Source: RZYY01 sp036794825 (GTDB lineage Bacteria; Bacteroidota; Bacteroidia; Bacteroidales; 4484-276). From it: a DNA stretch of 64,000 nucleotides. A program made the translations under genes and the position numbers. Positions 22,301-32,156 of this stretch are shown here, in pieces; the stretch's first letter is position 1; the number at the start of each line of letters is the position of its first letter. The notes beneath the pieces are model-generated. The model was not told where the DNA came from. It did not search any database and saw nothing but the letters and a program-made list of their open reading frames with translations. Location: the NCBI GenBank assembly GCA_036794825.1, contig DAIRGA010000027.1, positions 1-64,000 of the forward strand, given 5' to 3'.

Positions 22301-24727
22301 TTAATGTTCAATTGTGTAGGCAACTCCACCATAAACCATAGTTCCATAGATCGGGGCGTACATAAAGGCAGCGTCGTCGAGATGCCTCTCATCCTGGAGG
22401 TAGTTGAATATATTGTTCACACCGGCATAAAGCCTGAACTGGTTTAACTGCTTCGACACCTTTGCATTGAAAAGCATGAAGGGATCAGTCTTTTTGATCT
22501 TTGATTGGTCGCCATTTACCAGGTCAACATCCAGATTATAATAATCTATGTATAAATGTCCCTGATAATTCCCGGAAAGTGCCATAATCCAGGTTCCCGG
22601 CCGATACTCAACCTTCAGATTTCCCGTTGTAACCGGAAAACGGGAAATATACCTGCTGTCGGACTCATATACTGTCCCAACCCAGTCTTCTCGAGGGTAG
22701 TTATACTCGCCATGATTGAAGGTAAGATCCAGTCCCAGATCAAGATTTTTCCTGACGTTTGCTATAAAAGAGAGTTCAACACCCTGAACCACAGCATCAT
22801 CAATATTACGCCACTGGTAGTCGTAGCCGAGAGCACTCACATCGGGGTCTGCCTCTGAAAAGCCAATTTTATTCTTCAGCGTTGTCCTGAAGAGATTAAT
22901 GGATGTTCTGGTATTTTTCGAGTAATAGTCGGCGGAAATATTGTAGCTGATCGAAGTCTCGGCTTCCAGGTCAGAAGATTTCCACACGCGTGGCGATCCG
23001 CTGCAAAGGTGGAGGTCTTCGGAAAAACCAAATGGCGCCCTGTAGCCCGTTCCAACGCTGGCCCGCATCGCAAGTTTTTCGGTGAAATCGTATTTCATGG
23101 CAAGCCGCGGGTTGAGTGAGGTTTCGGAAAAGTTGGTTTTGGGGAAATTCTCCGTCTGAAAGACGATCTCGTCGGTGGCAAATTGTTCTCCGGAATTATG
23201 GCTGTCGAAGCGAAGCCCTGCAATCACCGTCAGATTGGTCATGGCTATCCATTCGTCCTGAAAAAACAAGCCGAATTCACCACCCCTTTTGTCACTCACC
23301 GACTTGTATGCCATTCCCAGGAATTCACTTTCAGGGTCAATCACCATGTACATTCCGGACTCTTCCAATTTGATGTAATTTCCCTGCACGCCGAACAGCA
23401 AGCGGTGTCGACGGTGAATTGTCTCAAAAGTGAGGGCTGCATTGATCGAATTTTCGTCGGCAAGGTAGGGACGCATGTCTCTCACATCCGGTGTACTGTC
23501 GTTGTGGAGCGACATATAATCGGTAAGAAAAGTATCATTCGTTGCATCCCTTTTGTGGCTTACATAGGCTACACTCAGGTTGATTTCGGATTTTGTTCTG
23601 ATCTTTTTGGTGTAGTTCATCTGGCTTTCGTAGCGGTTGGTAAAAATCTGCTCTGTTCCTTCGGTGTAGGGATTTTTATAGGCATCATCCTCCATAAAAC
23701 CGCCCGCCCTGAACTCAGAAATAGCTTTACCTCTTAAAATCAGTTTGTCGTTTTTGAAAAAAGCATTGTCGAAATAGAGTCCAAAGCCAAGAGTGGTAAG
23801 GTTGGCTGCGACGCGGTCGGTGAAATTGTCTTTTATTTTAACTTCGCTCTTTGTAAGTCCTTCGCCAGTTTGGTCAATGGCATCTTCGGTGAGTCGCTGG
23901 GCAAAGATATTCACGCCGATGTTTCCTTTCGAATTCCGCATAGAAGAGTTAATTCCATATCGGTTGGTGTTGTGATTTCCAAACTGAACATCAACAGTGG
24001 TCGAGGGTTTCATCGCAGGTTCTTTGGTAACTATGTTAATTGCACCTGCCACAGCGCCGCTTCCATACAACGCTGAACCAGCGCCTTTTACCACCTCTAT
24101 CCGGCCAACATCAATGGTGCTCATCTGCTGAAGCCCGAAAACGCCGGCAAGCCCCGAATACATGGGCTGCCCGTTAATCAGGATCTGCGTATGTTCGGCG
24201 CCAAGCCCCTGCATCCTCACCATCGTGAAATTGCAGGACTGGCATTGGTTTTCGACTCTTACACCCGGTGTACCTTCGAGCGCCTGGTAGATATTACATG
24301 CATTTTTATTTTCAATCTCCCTGATTCCGATGATCTCCGTTCTTACCGGCACGTCTTTCACAAAACGCTGCGTACGGGTTCCGGTAACCACAAACTGGTC
24401 GAGTTGAAGAACATCTTCTTCCAGCTCAAAAAAAACGGTAACCGCTTCATCTTTCTTCATAAAAACTTCCATTTCCATCGCTTTGTATCCAACAGCACGT
24501 GCAATTACTGAATTCTTACCATCTGGCAGGTGCGGCAGGACAAAATGCCCTGTGCTGTCGGCAATAGTCCCCATATTGGTTCCTTTGACAAAAATGGAAG
24601 TGTAAGGAATATGCTCGTTGGTTTGCTTTGATTTTACATCGCCAAACAACATGGCATCAGTCTTTTGCTGCCCGACAGCCAATATTCCGGATAGCATCGC
24701 GATTGCTATGACAAAAATCCTTTTCAT
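22301..24727 (-). CDS. TonB-dependent receptor with carboxypeptidase-regulatory-like N-domain
   Basis: Outer-membrane receptor of 808 residues. Signal peptide (MKRIFVIAIAMLSGILAVGQ), then a CarboxypepD_reg-like domain (residues about 25-105, with IARAVGYKAMEMEVFMKKDE), a plug with a QCQSCNFTMVRMQGLGAEH segment and RIEVVKGAGSALYGSGAVAG, and the barrel. The Cys-x-x-Cys in the plug and the NGQPMYSGLAG loop are typical of a BtuB/heme- or metal-type subgroup in Bacteroidota rather than SusC. The ligand is not visible. No SusD or permease gene is adjacent. It is followed at a distance by the 99-residue and NTF2-like genes in the same direction. Confidence 0.9.
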   Translation of the reverse strand: MKRIFVIAIAMLSGILAVGQQKTDAMLFGDVKSKQTNEHIPYTSIFVKGTNMGTIADSTGHFVLPHLPDGKNSVIARAVGYKAMEMEVFMKKDEAVTVFFELEEDVLQLDQFVVTGTRTQRFVKDVPVRTEIIGIREIENKNACNIYQALEGTPGVRVENQCQSCNFTMVRMQGLGAEHTQILINGQPMYSGLAGVFGLQQMSTIDVGRIEVVKGAGSALYGSGAVAGAINIVTKEPAMKPSTTVDVQFGNHNTNRYGINSSMRNSKGNIGVNIFAQRLTEDAIDQTGEGLTKSEVKIKDNFTDRVAANLTTLGFGLYFDNAFFKNDKLILRGKAISEFRAGGFMEDDAYKNPYTEGTEQIFTNRYESQMNYTKKIRTKSEINLSVAYVSHKRDATNDTFLTDYMSLHNDSTPDVRDMRPYLADENSINAALTFETIHRRHRLLFGVQGNYIKLEESGMYMVIDPESEFLGMAYKSVSDKRGGEFGLFFQDEWIAMTNLTVIAGLRFDSHNSGEQFATDEIVFQTENFPKTNFSETSLNPRLAMKYDFTEKLAMRASVGTGYRAPFGFSEDLHLCSGSPRVWKSSDLEAETSISYNISADYYSKNTRTSINLFRTTLKNKIGFSEADPDVSALGYDYQWRNIDDAVVQGVELSFIANVRKNLDLGLDLTFNHGEYNYPREDWVGTVYESDSRYISRFPVTTGNLKVEYRPGTWIMALSGNYQGHLYIDYYNLDVDLVNGDQSKIKKTDPFMLFNAKVSKQLNQFRLYAGVNNIFNYLQDERHLDDAAFMYAPIYGTMVYGGVAYTIEH

Positions 24728-24946
24728 AAAATCCTCTTCTTTATTTTTTGGGTAAAAATTGTGATAAATCCGGCTGCAAAATTACCCGGTGGTAGCGGAC
24801 GCCACAATCCCTTAAAGTAGTGAATTATAGCCAGGTCAGTCACTATTTATGGGGATGATCGAAGCTAAGAGTCTGAAAAATTTGGGTATAAAAAAGAGGG
24901 GACTTTGACGGAAGAGCCGGTTTTTGTGTGTAACCTGAATATTTAC

Positions 24947-25546
24947 CTAAAGAGCCAGGTTGTCGAGCGAAACAATTTTGTTGGAAATGGCAAATATTGT
25001 CAATCCTGACTGGCTTTTGATTCCGGTTTTCTGACTGATATTCTTGCGGTGACTCACCACAGTGTGTATGCTGATATTCAGGGTATCAGCGATTTCTTTA
25101 TTGGATTTGCCATTCACCAATTGAATCAGCACATCCCGTTCGCGGTCGGAAAGCTGGCCGGATGCTGCCTCGGTGTGTACCGTTTCGTTAAGTTTAAATT
25201 GCCGGTCAATGATAACGCCGATGGTTTCGCATGAGTCGGTAATCTGGAGAATTTCATCAAATTGATTCAGCGCCTCTTTTTGCCAAAACGAATACACAAG
25301 GCCAATCCAGCAAACCTGGGGGTTGCCCTTTTTCAACGAAGCGAAAAGTGTTTTCTGGCTTTGAAGGATGGAGGGGTTGACCACTATAATATTCAATTTT
25401 TCTTTGCTGATGGCTTCAAATGCTTCGTTTAGATGGTCAAGCCTGAAGATGCGCAGGTGCTTTCGTTTGAGCAAAATATTCGAAAGCCCTTCGAAAATGA
25501 TATCAGACGGCTCGATGATGGCAATATGAATGTTGGACTCAGCCAT
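24947..25546 (-). CDS. LuxR/NarL-type transcription regulator
   Basis: Response-regulator-like protein of 199 residues. The N-terminal domain begins NIHIAIIEPSDIIFEGLSNI but the usual phospho-acceptor pattern is weak (IIVVNPSILQ where a D is expected), so it may be a pseudo-receiver. The C-terminal HTH is textbook: LSDRERDVLIQLVNGKSNKE, IADTLNISIHTVVSHRKNIS. It overlaps the hemerythrin-like gene by 8 bases and follows it, so the two are coupled. The same hemerythrin/LuxR pair occurs in other Bacteroidota. A role in sensing oxygen or NO is inferred. Confidence 0.85.
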   Translation of the reverse strand: MAESNIHIAIIEPSDIIFEGLSNILLKRKHLRIFRLDHLNEAFEAISKEKLNIIVVNPSILQSQKTLFASLKKGNPQVCWIGLVYSFWQKEALNQFDEILQITDSCETIGVIIDRQFKLNETVHTEAASGQLSDRERDVLIQLVNGKSNKEIADTLNISIHTVVSHRKNISQKTGIKSQSGLTIFAISNKIVSLDNLAL

Positions 25547-26255
25547 TGTTCATACCGGATTCAATGCGTTTAATCCCCGGAATAAGGATTGATTCCTCGA
25601 TAGTGCTGTGGATGGTCAGGTCGTATTCCAGCTCAACCAGGCTAAAAAGCAGTCTGCGTCTGGTGCTGCGGTCATTTTTGACAGGAATATGCCGTAACAG
25701 CAGGTTCTTGAGTTCAATAAGCTTTGACTCAATATCTGTATGGTGATCCAGGTATTCGTCTGCCGAAAATTTGCTGCCCGCTGAAAACACGCCGGGGTGG
25801 TCAATCAGGCTTAAAAAATAGGGAAAAGCAACCTGGTCTTCATACTCAAGATGCTCGGTTACCTCCTCAAAATATTCATCAAAAAACTTCCCTACAAGTT
25901 TAATTTCGGGAGTTTCGTTCAGGTGAAACAACTGTTCGGTCAGGTTCCGGATTTCAGGATACTTTTCCTGCTTGTAATAGTGGTGACTTCTTTTTAAAAA
26001 CGCGATGACAGTCATGATGTCAGCACTGGAATTAACTGTGTGGCTGGCTTTATGAAAACCATTGTAAAGGTTGGCAACGGAGAGAAATAGTTCCAGGCTG
26101 ATATTATTCTCAATGCAAACCTGGGTTACGGTCTTGTCATGCACAACGTAACTCAGGTCAAAATGCTCCATCATAAGCATCAACGACGGATTTTCGAGAA
26201 GAAGGCCGGTCAGTTTGCTTTCTGGTTTTACGAATGTTTTACTGGTCAGTTGCAT
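25539..26255 (-). CDS. Hemerythrin-like domain protein
   Basis: Cytoplasmic protein of 238 residues. An N-terminal part like the ScdA/YtfE group (ENPSLMLMMEHFDLSYVVHD) precedes a hemerythrin-like four-helix bundle with metal-ligand candidates: HHYYKQEKYPEI, HLEYEDQVAFPYF, HHTDIESKL and HSTIEESILIPGI. Such proteins bind a di-iron centre and sense or repair damage by oxygen or nitric oxide. It is the first gene of a two-gene unit with the LuxR regulator. Confidence is good for the fold, moderate for the role. Confidence 0.85.
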   Translation of the reverse strand: MQLTSKTFVKPESKLTGLLLENPSLMLMMEHFDLSYVVHDKTVTQVCIENNISLELFLSVANLYNGFHKASHTVNSSADIMTVIAFLKRSHHYYKQEKYPEIRNLTEQLFHLNETPEIKLVGKFFDEYFEEVTEHLEYEDQVAFPYFLSLIDHPGVFSAGSKFSADEYLDHHTDIESKLIELKNLLLRHIPVKNDRSTRRRLLFSLVELEYDLTIHSTIEESILIPGIKRIESGMNNG

Positions 26256-26372
26256 TAGCCTGATTGATTAAAATGATATCCATTTTTCCGGGGTTTAAAA
26301 ATAATTGACGGACGGGGATTTGGGATTTTAAGGAAAGACTGGAACAGCCATTGCCAGGAGACAAAAAATTAA

Positions 26373-26409
26373 ATCAAAGGCTGCCGGAATCGCTCCGGCA
26401 GCCTTTGAT
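26373..26409 (-). terminator. Rho-independent terminator of ppdK
   Basis: A perfect 16-bp stem, ATCAAAGGCTGCCGGA with its complement, around a 5-base loop, lies 19 bases after the ppdK stop. On the minus strand it is followed by TTTAATTTTTTG, the expected U-rich tail. Confidence 0.85.
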
Positions 26410-26427
26410 CTGAGGAATTTCTGAAGA

Positions 26428-29226
26428 TTACTTCTTCTTTTTCTTATCGGATTTCTTGTCTTTCTTTTTGCCTTTTTTAGTGGCTTTTTTGGCCAGCTTT
26501 TCCTTGACGGCAGCCTGTGCTGCAGCAAGGCGGGCAATCGGAACGCGGAACGGAGAACAACTTACATAGTTGAATCCGAGGGTGTGGCAGAATTCCACTG
26601 ATGAGGGCTCTCCACCATGTTCGCCACAGATACCAATCTTCAGGTTTGCGCGGGTGTCACGGCCTTTCTTCACGGCAGTGCGCATAAGCTGGCCAACACC
26701 AACCTGATCGAGTACTTCAAAAGGATCGTATTTGAGGATTCCTTTTTCAAGATATACCTTCAGGAATTTGCCAACGTCATCCCTGGAAAAACCGAAGGTC
26801 ATCTGGGTGAGGTCGTTGGTACCGAAGGAGAAAAACTCGGCTGACTGAGCGATTTCATCGGCCATCAGGGCGGCGCGTGGGACTTCGATCATTGTTCCTA
26901 CGAGGTGATCAATATGGTCGTTGCGCTCTTCAAACACTTTTTTAATGGTCGTACGGACAATATCTTCCTGCATCTTCATCTCTTTGAGGTCGCCGGTGAG
27001 CGGGATCATAATTTCGGGTTTGGCCACTATTCCGCGCTGTTTCAGGTTGAGAGCAGCTTCGATGATGGCGCGTGCCTGCATCTCCGAAATTTCGGGATAG
27101 GTGTTTCCAAGACGGCATCCGCGGTGGCCGAGCATCGGGTTGACTTCGTGCAGCGAATCTACTTTAGCTTTAATAACGCTGACATCAACACCCATTACTT
27201 TGGCCATCTCTTTTTGCCCTTTTTCATCGTGCGGAACGAACTCGTGCAATGGTGGGTCGAGCAGTCGCACGGTTACCGGAAGGTCCTGCATAGCTTCGAA
27301 AATACCTTCGAAGTCGCTGCGCTGGATGGGCAGTAGTTTTTCGAGAGCTTTCCTTCTGCCGGCTTCATCTTCAGCGAGGATCATTTCGCGCATGGCAAGG
27401 ATACGATCGCCTTCGAAGAACATGTGCTCGGTGCGGCAAAGTCCGATGCCTTTTGCTCCGAAATTGCGTGCGTTCACCGAATCTTTTGGCGTGTCAGCAT
27501 TGGTGCGGACAGCCATCGTTGCAACGCTGTCGGCAAGTTCCATCAGCTCGTTGAAGTCGCCGCTGAGTTCAGGATCAATAGTGCTGATTTTGCCTTCATA
27601 CACCTCGCCGGTTGACCCGTTGAGCGAAATCCAGTCTCCCTCTTTCAGCGAAACGCCTTCAGTTTCAAGCGACCTTGTTTTGTAGTTGATTTTCAATCCA
27701 CCTGCGCCGGAAACACAGCATTTACCCATACCGCGGGCCACAACGGCAGCGTGTGAGGTCATACCTCCGCGGGCGGTGAGAATACCTTCGGCAGCGTCCA
27801 TACCGCCGAGATCTTCGGGAGAAGTTTCGATGCGCACGAGGATTACTTTTTTGCCTTCGTTAGCCCAAAGCTGAGCCTCATCGGCATTGAATACGACTTG
27901 TCCGGTAGCGGCGCCCGGCGATGCCGGTAAGCCTTTGGCAATCACTTTTGCTTTTTTCAGCGCAGCCTTGTCAAATACCGGATGGAGAAGTTCGTTGAGT
28001 TTGTTTGGCTCAATTTTCAGAAGCGCTTCGCTCCTGGTGAGTTTATTTTCGCGGTAAAGATCCATGGCAATTTTCACCATCGCTGTGCCGGTGCGTTTTC
28101 CGTTGCGGGTCTGAAGCAGCCAGAGCCTTCCGTCCTGGATGGTAAACTCGATATCCTGCATGTCTTTGTAGTGATTTTCGAGTTTGCGCTGGATTTTGAA
28201 GAGTTCTTTGTAAGCTTTTGGCATCAATTCCTCGAGTGAGGGATAGGCGCCTGCGCGCATCTCTTCGGTAATTCCCTGCAAAGCTGCCCAGCGGATCGAG
28301 CCTTCGTGAGTGATCTGCATCGGAGTTCTGATACCTGCCACAACGTCTTCGCCCTGCGCATTCACCAGGTACTCGCCATTGAAAAGGTTCTCGCCGGTAG
28401 CCGAGTCGCGTGAGAAAGCAACGCCGGTAGCTGAGTTGTCGCCCATATTGCCAAAAACCATTGCCTGTACGTTTACTGCGGTTCCCCATTCGGCGGGTAT
28501 GTTGTTGAGTCTGCGGTAAGTAATTGCGCGCTCATTCATCCAGCTATTGAAAACTGCCATGATCGAACCCCAGAGCTGTTCCCACGGATCGGTCGGGAAA
28601 TCCTGGCCGGTTTTTTCCTTAATGGCGCCTTTAAACCTGGTAACCAGTTCTTTTAGGTCATCGGTGGTGAGGTCGGTATCTTTTTCAACTTTACGTTCCT
28701 CTTTGAGCTGGTGGATAATGATTTCGAAAGGATCTTCTTCATCTTTGGATTCGGGTTTGAGGCCCATCACCACGTCGCCAAACATCTGAACAAAACGGCG
28801 GTAGGAATCCCATGCGAAGCGGTCGTTGCCGGTTTTGCGTGCAAGTCCTTCCACGGCTGCATCATTCAAACCAAGATTCAGAACGGTGTCCATCATACCC
28901 GGCATCGAAGCCCTGGCGCCGGAGCGAACGGAGAGCAATAAAGGATTTTCGGCATCACCAAATTTGGCGTCCATAATCTTTTCAACATTCTTAACGGCTT
29001 TTTGTACCTCTTTTTCGATGAGTTTTACCACTGTTTCTCGGCCTTTCTCATTGTAAATGGTACACACTTCGGTGGTTACAGTGAATCCCGGAGGAACCGG
29101 AACTCCTATAAGATTCATCTCGGCGAGGTTGGCGCCCTTGCCACCAAGGAGGTTTTTCATCGTAGCATCACCTTCGGCTTTGCCATTACCAAACAGGTAA
29201 ACGTATTTCTGCTTGTCTTTACTCAT
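26428..29226 (-). CDS. ppdK: Pyruvate, phosphate dikinase
   Basis: Cytoplasmic enzyme that interconverts pyruvate + ATP + Pi and PEP + AMP + PPi, important in anaerobic glycolysis and gluconeogenesis. Length 932. An N-terminal ATP-grasp part (LLGGKGANLAEMNLIGVPVP), the phosphohistidine loop GGMTSHAAVVARGMG with His about 492, and a C-terminal PEP-binding barrel ending GICGEHGGEPSSVEFCHTLG are all complete. The last 25 or so residues are an unusual lysine-rich tail (KKATKKGKKKDKKSDKKKKK), not part of the conserved enzyme. Read downstream, a strong terminator follows. Confidence 0.97.
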   Translation of the reverse strand: MSKDKQKYVYLFGNGKAEGDATMKNLLGGKGANLAEMNLIGVPVPPGFTVTTEVCTIYNEKGRETVVKLIEKEVQKAVKNVEKIMDAKFGDAENPLLLSVRSGARASMPGMMDTVLNLGLNDAAVEGLARKTGNDRFAWDSYRRFVQMFGDVVMGLKPESKDEEDPFEIIIHQLKEERKVEKDTDLTTDDLKELVTRFKGAIKEKTGQDFPTDPWEQLWGSIMAVFNSWMNERAITYRRLNNIPAEWGTAVNVQAMVFGNMGDNSATGVAFSRDSATGENLFNGEYLVNAQGEDVVAGIRTPMQITHEGSIRWAALQGITEEMRAGAYPSLEELMPKAYKELFKIQRKLENHYKDMQDIEFTIQDGRLWLLQTRNGKRTGTAMVKIAMDLYRENKLTRSEALLKIEPNKLNELLHPVFDKAALKKAKVIAKGLPASPGAATGQVVFNADEAQLWANEGKKVILVRIETSPEDLGGMDAAEGILTARGGMTSHAAVVARGMGKCCVSGAGGLKINYKTRSLETEGVSLKEGDWISLNGSTGEVYEGKISTIDPELSGDFNELMELADSVATMAVRTNADTPKDSVNARNFGAKGIGLCRTEHMFFEGDRILAMREMILAEDEAGRRKALEKLLPIQRSDFEGIFEAMQDLPVTVRLLDPPLHEFVPHDEKGQKEMAKVMGVDVSVIKAKVDSLHEVNPMLGHRGCRLGNTYPEISEMQARAIIEAALNLKQRGIVAKPEIMIPLTGDLKEMKMQEDIVRTTIKKVFEERNDHIDHLVGTMIEVPRAALMADEIAQSAEFFSFGTNDLTQMTFGFSRDDVGKFLKVYLEKGILKYDPFEVLDQVGVGQLMRTAVKKGRDTRANLKIGICGEHGGEPSSVEFCHTLGFNYVSCSPFRVPIARLAAAQAAVKEKLAKKATKKGKKKDKKSDKKKKK

Positions 29227-29328
29227 AAACTAACGGGATATTAAATTTGTTACTTGAATATTGATTTTCAATTTGATAATTAAAAAATTGGCGCAAAAGT
29301 ATAAATTCTGCCGCACTTAATAAGGTAA

Positions 29329-29344
29329 AATAATACGTATTATT
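29329..29344. promoter_or_regulatory. 16-bp perfect palindrome between divergent genes
   Basis: AATAATACGTATTATT lies about 100 bases upstream of both ppdK (minus) and the beta-propeller lipoprotein (plus). A perfect palindrome of this length in a divergent promoter region is a reasonable operator candidate. No regulator is assigned. Confidence 0.35.
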
Positions 29345-29432
29345 GCATTTGATTGCTTCAAAACGGCCGCAAGTGTATTTTGGGAATGATATTTGGTAGG
29401 CCGGGCGCTTTGATAATTAATTGATTGACCTG

Positions 29433-31766
29433 ATGAAATCCTATTCAAAAAGCACCTTCTTACTTTTTCTTACCCTTGTTGTATTGGGGGGATGCACACC
29501 CACGTTGAAATCGCAGGTTAAGAAACAGAATTTCAAACCTCTAAGTTATGGCGACTGGAGGCCGCTTGGTCCTTTCGGTATGCCAAACCTGGTGTCGCTG
29601 GCCAATACTTACGGCGTTGGGCAGGCCAACCGGCTGGCCTTCGACCCCTGGTACGATGGCGAAAAGAACCGGATTGTTTATGCCTGTTCATCGTTTGGTG
29701 GGCTGTGGCGCAGCGAGGACGACGGACTAAACTGGTACAACATGAATACAGATTTCCTTCCATCTACCTCAGTGGCAGATGTTTGTATCAATCCATTCAA
29801 TAACAGGATGATCTTTATTGCTACTGGTTATGCTGATGGCGGTGTTCATGATACCCGAGGTCCTAACTGGTCGCAGATCAACCCGATACCAACCTCGGGC
29901 ATTTTCCGAAGCAAAGATTGGGGGAATAGCTGGGAGGATGTTTCCGGAGGTTTTATCCAGGATTTTGATTTCAGCGGGATGCCCCGTAAAATGGTGATCA
30001 ACCCTATGAACCCCGACCAGATTTTTATTGCCAGCACCAACGGAATCTATCGCAGCGACAATGCTACTTCAAATCAGGTCAGTTGGAATAAAATCTTCAG
30101 CGGCCTGCTTTCCGGTGAGGCAGATTTCAGGAGTGTGCTGTTAAAACCCGATGACGCCAACGTGATTTATGCAGGGAGCAAAGATATTTTCCGATCGGGC
30201 GACAGCGGGGAAACCTGGGAGCGGCTAACCGGCATGAATTTCGGGCTGGATCTGAGAAGCATGGCAGATACTTTTGCCGTTGACCGGATCAACCTGGCGG
30301 TTACCATCGCAAATCCCGGGAGGCTCTACGCTTACATTATGGGCGATAAAATTGTGGGAGATAAGAGGTTTAAAGGAGCCTACATCGCACTTTTTGAGAA
30401 TGAAAAATGGAGAATCATTGACACCCGCTGGTCAGCAGGGATGACCTATTTCGCTGTGCAATGGATAGCGCTTGCTGTTTCGCCGGTGGATGCGGATGTG
30501 ATTTACTACGGTAACTCAAGGGCAATCGGCGCCGAAAAGCTCGACAGCGTTCCCTTCGGATTACGATCTCCTTACTGCGGCGACGGTTTTCATGCTGATG
30601 TGCATGATCTTGTATTTCAACCCAATGTGAATAACCCTAAATTGTTCTGCGCCAATCACGGCGGAATCAGTGTAAAATCTTTTCCCAATCCCAACAACAG
30701 TGGCTGGGAATACCGCAACGAAGGCTATAACTCATCCACCATCTGGAGCTTCGATGATTCACCGGCAATCGAAAAAGCAGCCGTAATCGCCACCCAGGAC
30801 AACGGAACCCTGGTGTTTTATGATACCCTGGGACACAACTGGCATTTTATCGGCGGTGGTGATGGTTACACCTCCCGCATTGACGACCGGCAACCCAACG
30901 CTGTCTATTTCTCGAACGACGACAGGGCGCTTAACCTGTTCGATATCAATACTTTTAAACAGATCAACCAAACCGGAAAAATCCCTTTAGACCCTTACAC
31001 CAACAAAGATATGGCGATGACTGTCAAAACTTTTCCATTGGTAAATCATCCTAAAACAGGAGAACCCTGGTTTGGCTTTTCTGAAATTTTTACCAAAGAA
31101 ATTCTGCGTCCCGAGTACATCACGCCACGCGAAGAGGTGTGGACAAGGCAATCCGATCTTTACCTTACGGAGCCTGAAGCCTGGAAAAGGCAAATCACGG
31201 AGATTTCGATCTGCAAGGCCGATCCTGATGTCGTTTACGTTGTAACGGCAGGTCAGCAAAACCCTCCTCACATGGACTGGCAGTTGAAGTCCGGTTTGTA
31301 CAAATCAGTGAAGGGTGGAATTAATGGAACAGATCAGGCAGAGATACATTTTAAACCCGTTGATTTCCCCGGAAAAGACTACGACGACGACACACTCGCC
31401 ATCATCACCGGAGTGCTGGTAAATCCGCTCAACCCTGATCATGTCTGGATAACATACACCGGAATCCCGCGTGAATACAGGATCTGGGAGTCGAAAGATG
31501 GTGGAAAAATATGGGAGAATGCTGATCCTGATGGTGTTTTTGCCACGAATCCGGTGAATGCCATCGTTTATCTCGAAGGGTCGGACGACAGGCTTTACGT
31601 TGGTACCGATCGCGGGCTTTACACCAAAACCAACAACACTGCATGGCAGCACATCTCCGAATTCCCAAACGTCCGCATCACCGAGATCAACATCAACCGG
31701 AACTTCAAAAAGCTGCGTATCGCTACATTTGGAAGAGGACTCTGGGAAGGGCCCTTAGCGGAATAA
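29433..31766 (+). CDS. Lipoprotein with sortilin/BNR-type beta-propeller repeats
   Basis: Protein of 777 residues from the ATG at 29433, chosen because a lipoprotein signal follows (MKSYSKSTFLLFLTLVVLGG then Cys, an LGGC lipobox). The body has repeated Asp-box/BNR-type signatures, for example GIFRSKDWGNSWEDVSGGF, GIYRSDNATSNQVSWNKI, DIFRSGDSGETWERL and RIWESKDGGKIWENADPDG. It is a VPS10/sortilin-like or GH74-like double propeller. Such proteins may be glycosidases or binding proteins; catalytic acids cannot be picked out by eye. Surface or outer-membrane lipoprotein, function unknown. Confidence 0.8.
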   Translation: MKSYSKSTFLLFLTLVVLGGCTPTLKSQVKKQNFKPLSYGDWRPLGPFGMPNLVSLANTYGVGQANRLAFDPWYDGEKNRIVYACSSFGGLWRSEDDGLNWYNMNTDFLPSTSVADVCINPFNNRMIFIATGYADGGVHDTRGPNWSQINPIPTSGIFRSKDWGNSWEDVSGGFIQDFDFSGMPRKMVINPMNPDQIFIASTNGIYRSDNATSNQVSWNKIFSGLLSGEADFRSVLLKPDDANVIYAGSKDIFRSGDSGETWERLTGMNFGLDLRSMADTFAVDRINLAVTIANPGRLYAYIMGDKIVGDKRFKGAYIALFENEKWRIIDTRWSAGMTYFAVQWIALAVSPVDADVIYYGNSRAIGAEKLDSVPFGLRSPYCGDGFHADVHDLVFQPNVNNPKLFCANHGGISVKSFPNPNNSGWEYRNEGYNSSTIWSFDDSPAIEKAAVIATQDNGTLVFYDTLGHNWHFIGGGDGYTSRIDDRQPNAVYFSNDDRALNLFDINTFKQINQTGKIPLDPYTNKDMAMTVKTFPLVNHPKTGEPWFGFSEIFTKEILRPEYITPREEVWTRQSDLYLTEPEAWKRQITEISICKADPDVVYVVTAGQQNPPHMDWQLKSGLYKSVKGGINGTDQAEIHFKPVDFPGKDYDDDTLAIITGVLVNPLNPDHVWITYTGIPREYRIWESKDGGKIWENADPDGVFATNPVNAIVYLEGSDDRLYVGTDRGLYTKTNNTAWQHISEFPNVRITEININRNFKKLRIATFGRGLWEGPLAE

Positions 31767-32156
31767 CCTAAAACCAGCTCAGAAGAAATAGGAAATATCA
31801 AAAGACAAAAAACAAATAACAAAAGAAAAAAGACAAAAAGAAACATTCGGATAGGTTACAGAAATAATCAACAAGGTAGAAATTCCTTGGCTGCACAACC
31901 GTTTGGAATTTGATGATTTTGATTTTGAGATTTGTTTGTGTTTTGGGATTTGTTTTTTGGTCATTACTTCCAGGTGATTTTTCATAATACAATTGGAACC
32001 GCTTCCGTCAACATCTTACAAAACCTTTGTCAGGATAGAATTTACCACTGCCTAACGAACTTTTCCTATCTTTGTGAACTCAAAAACAATAGTATTATTA
32101 AGGTACTAAAACCAACATTCAACACCTCTAACTTACTCAAATAGAATAAGATAATT
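31767..32156. other. AT-rich intergenic stretch with low-complexity inverted segments
   Basis: No supported gene. An A-rich run (31796-31845, repeated CAAAAGA/AACAAA words) faces a T-rich run (31905-31965, TTTTGATTTTGAGATTTG and TTTGGGATTTG). They can pair loosely as a long imperfect inverted repeat. The promoter of the acyl-CoA synthetase gene should lie close to 32157. Confidence 0.4.
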
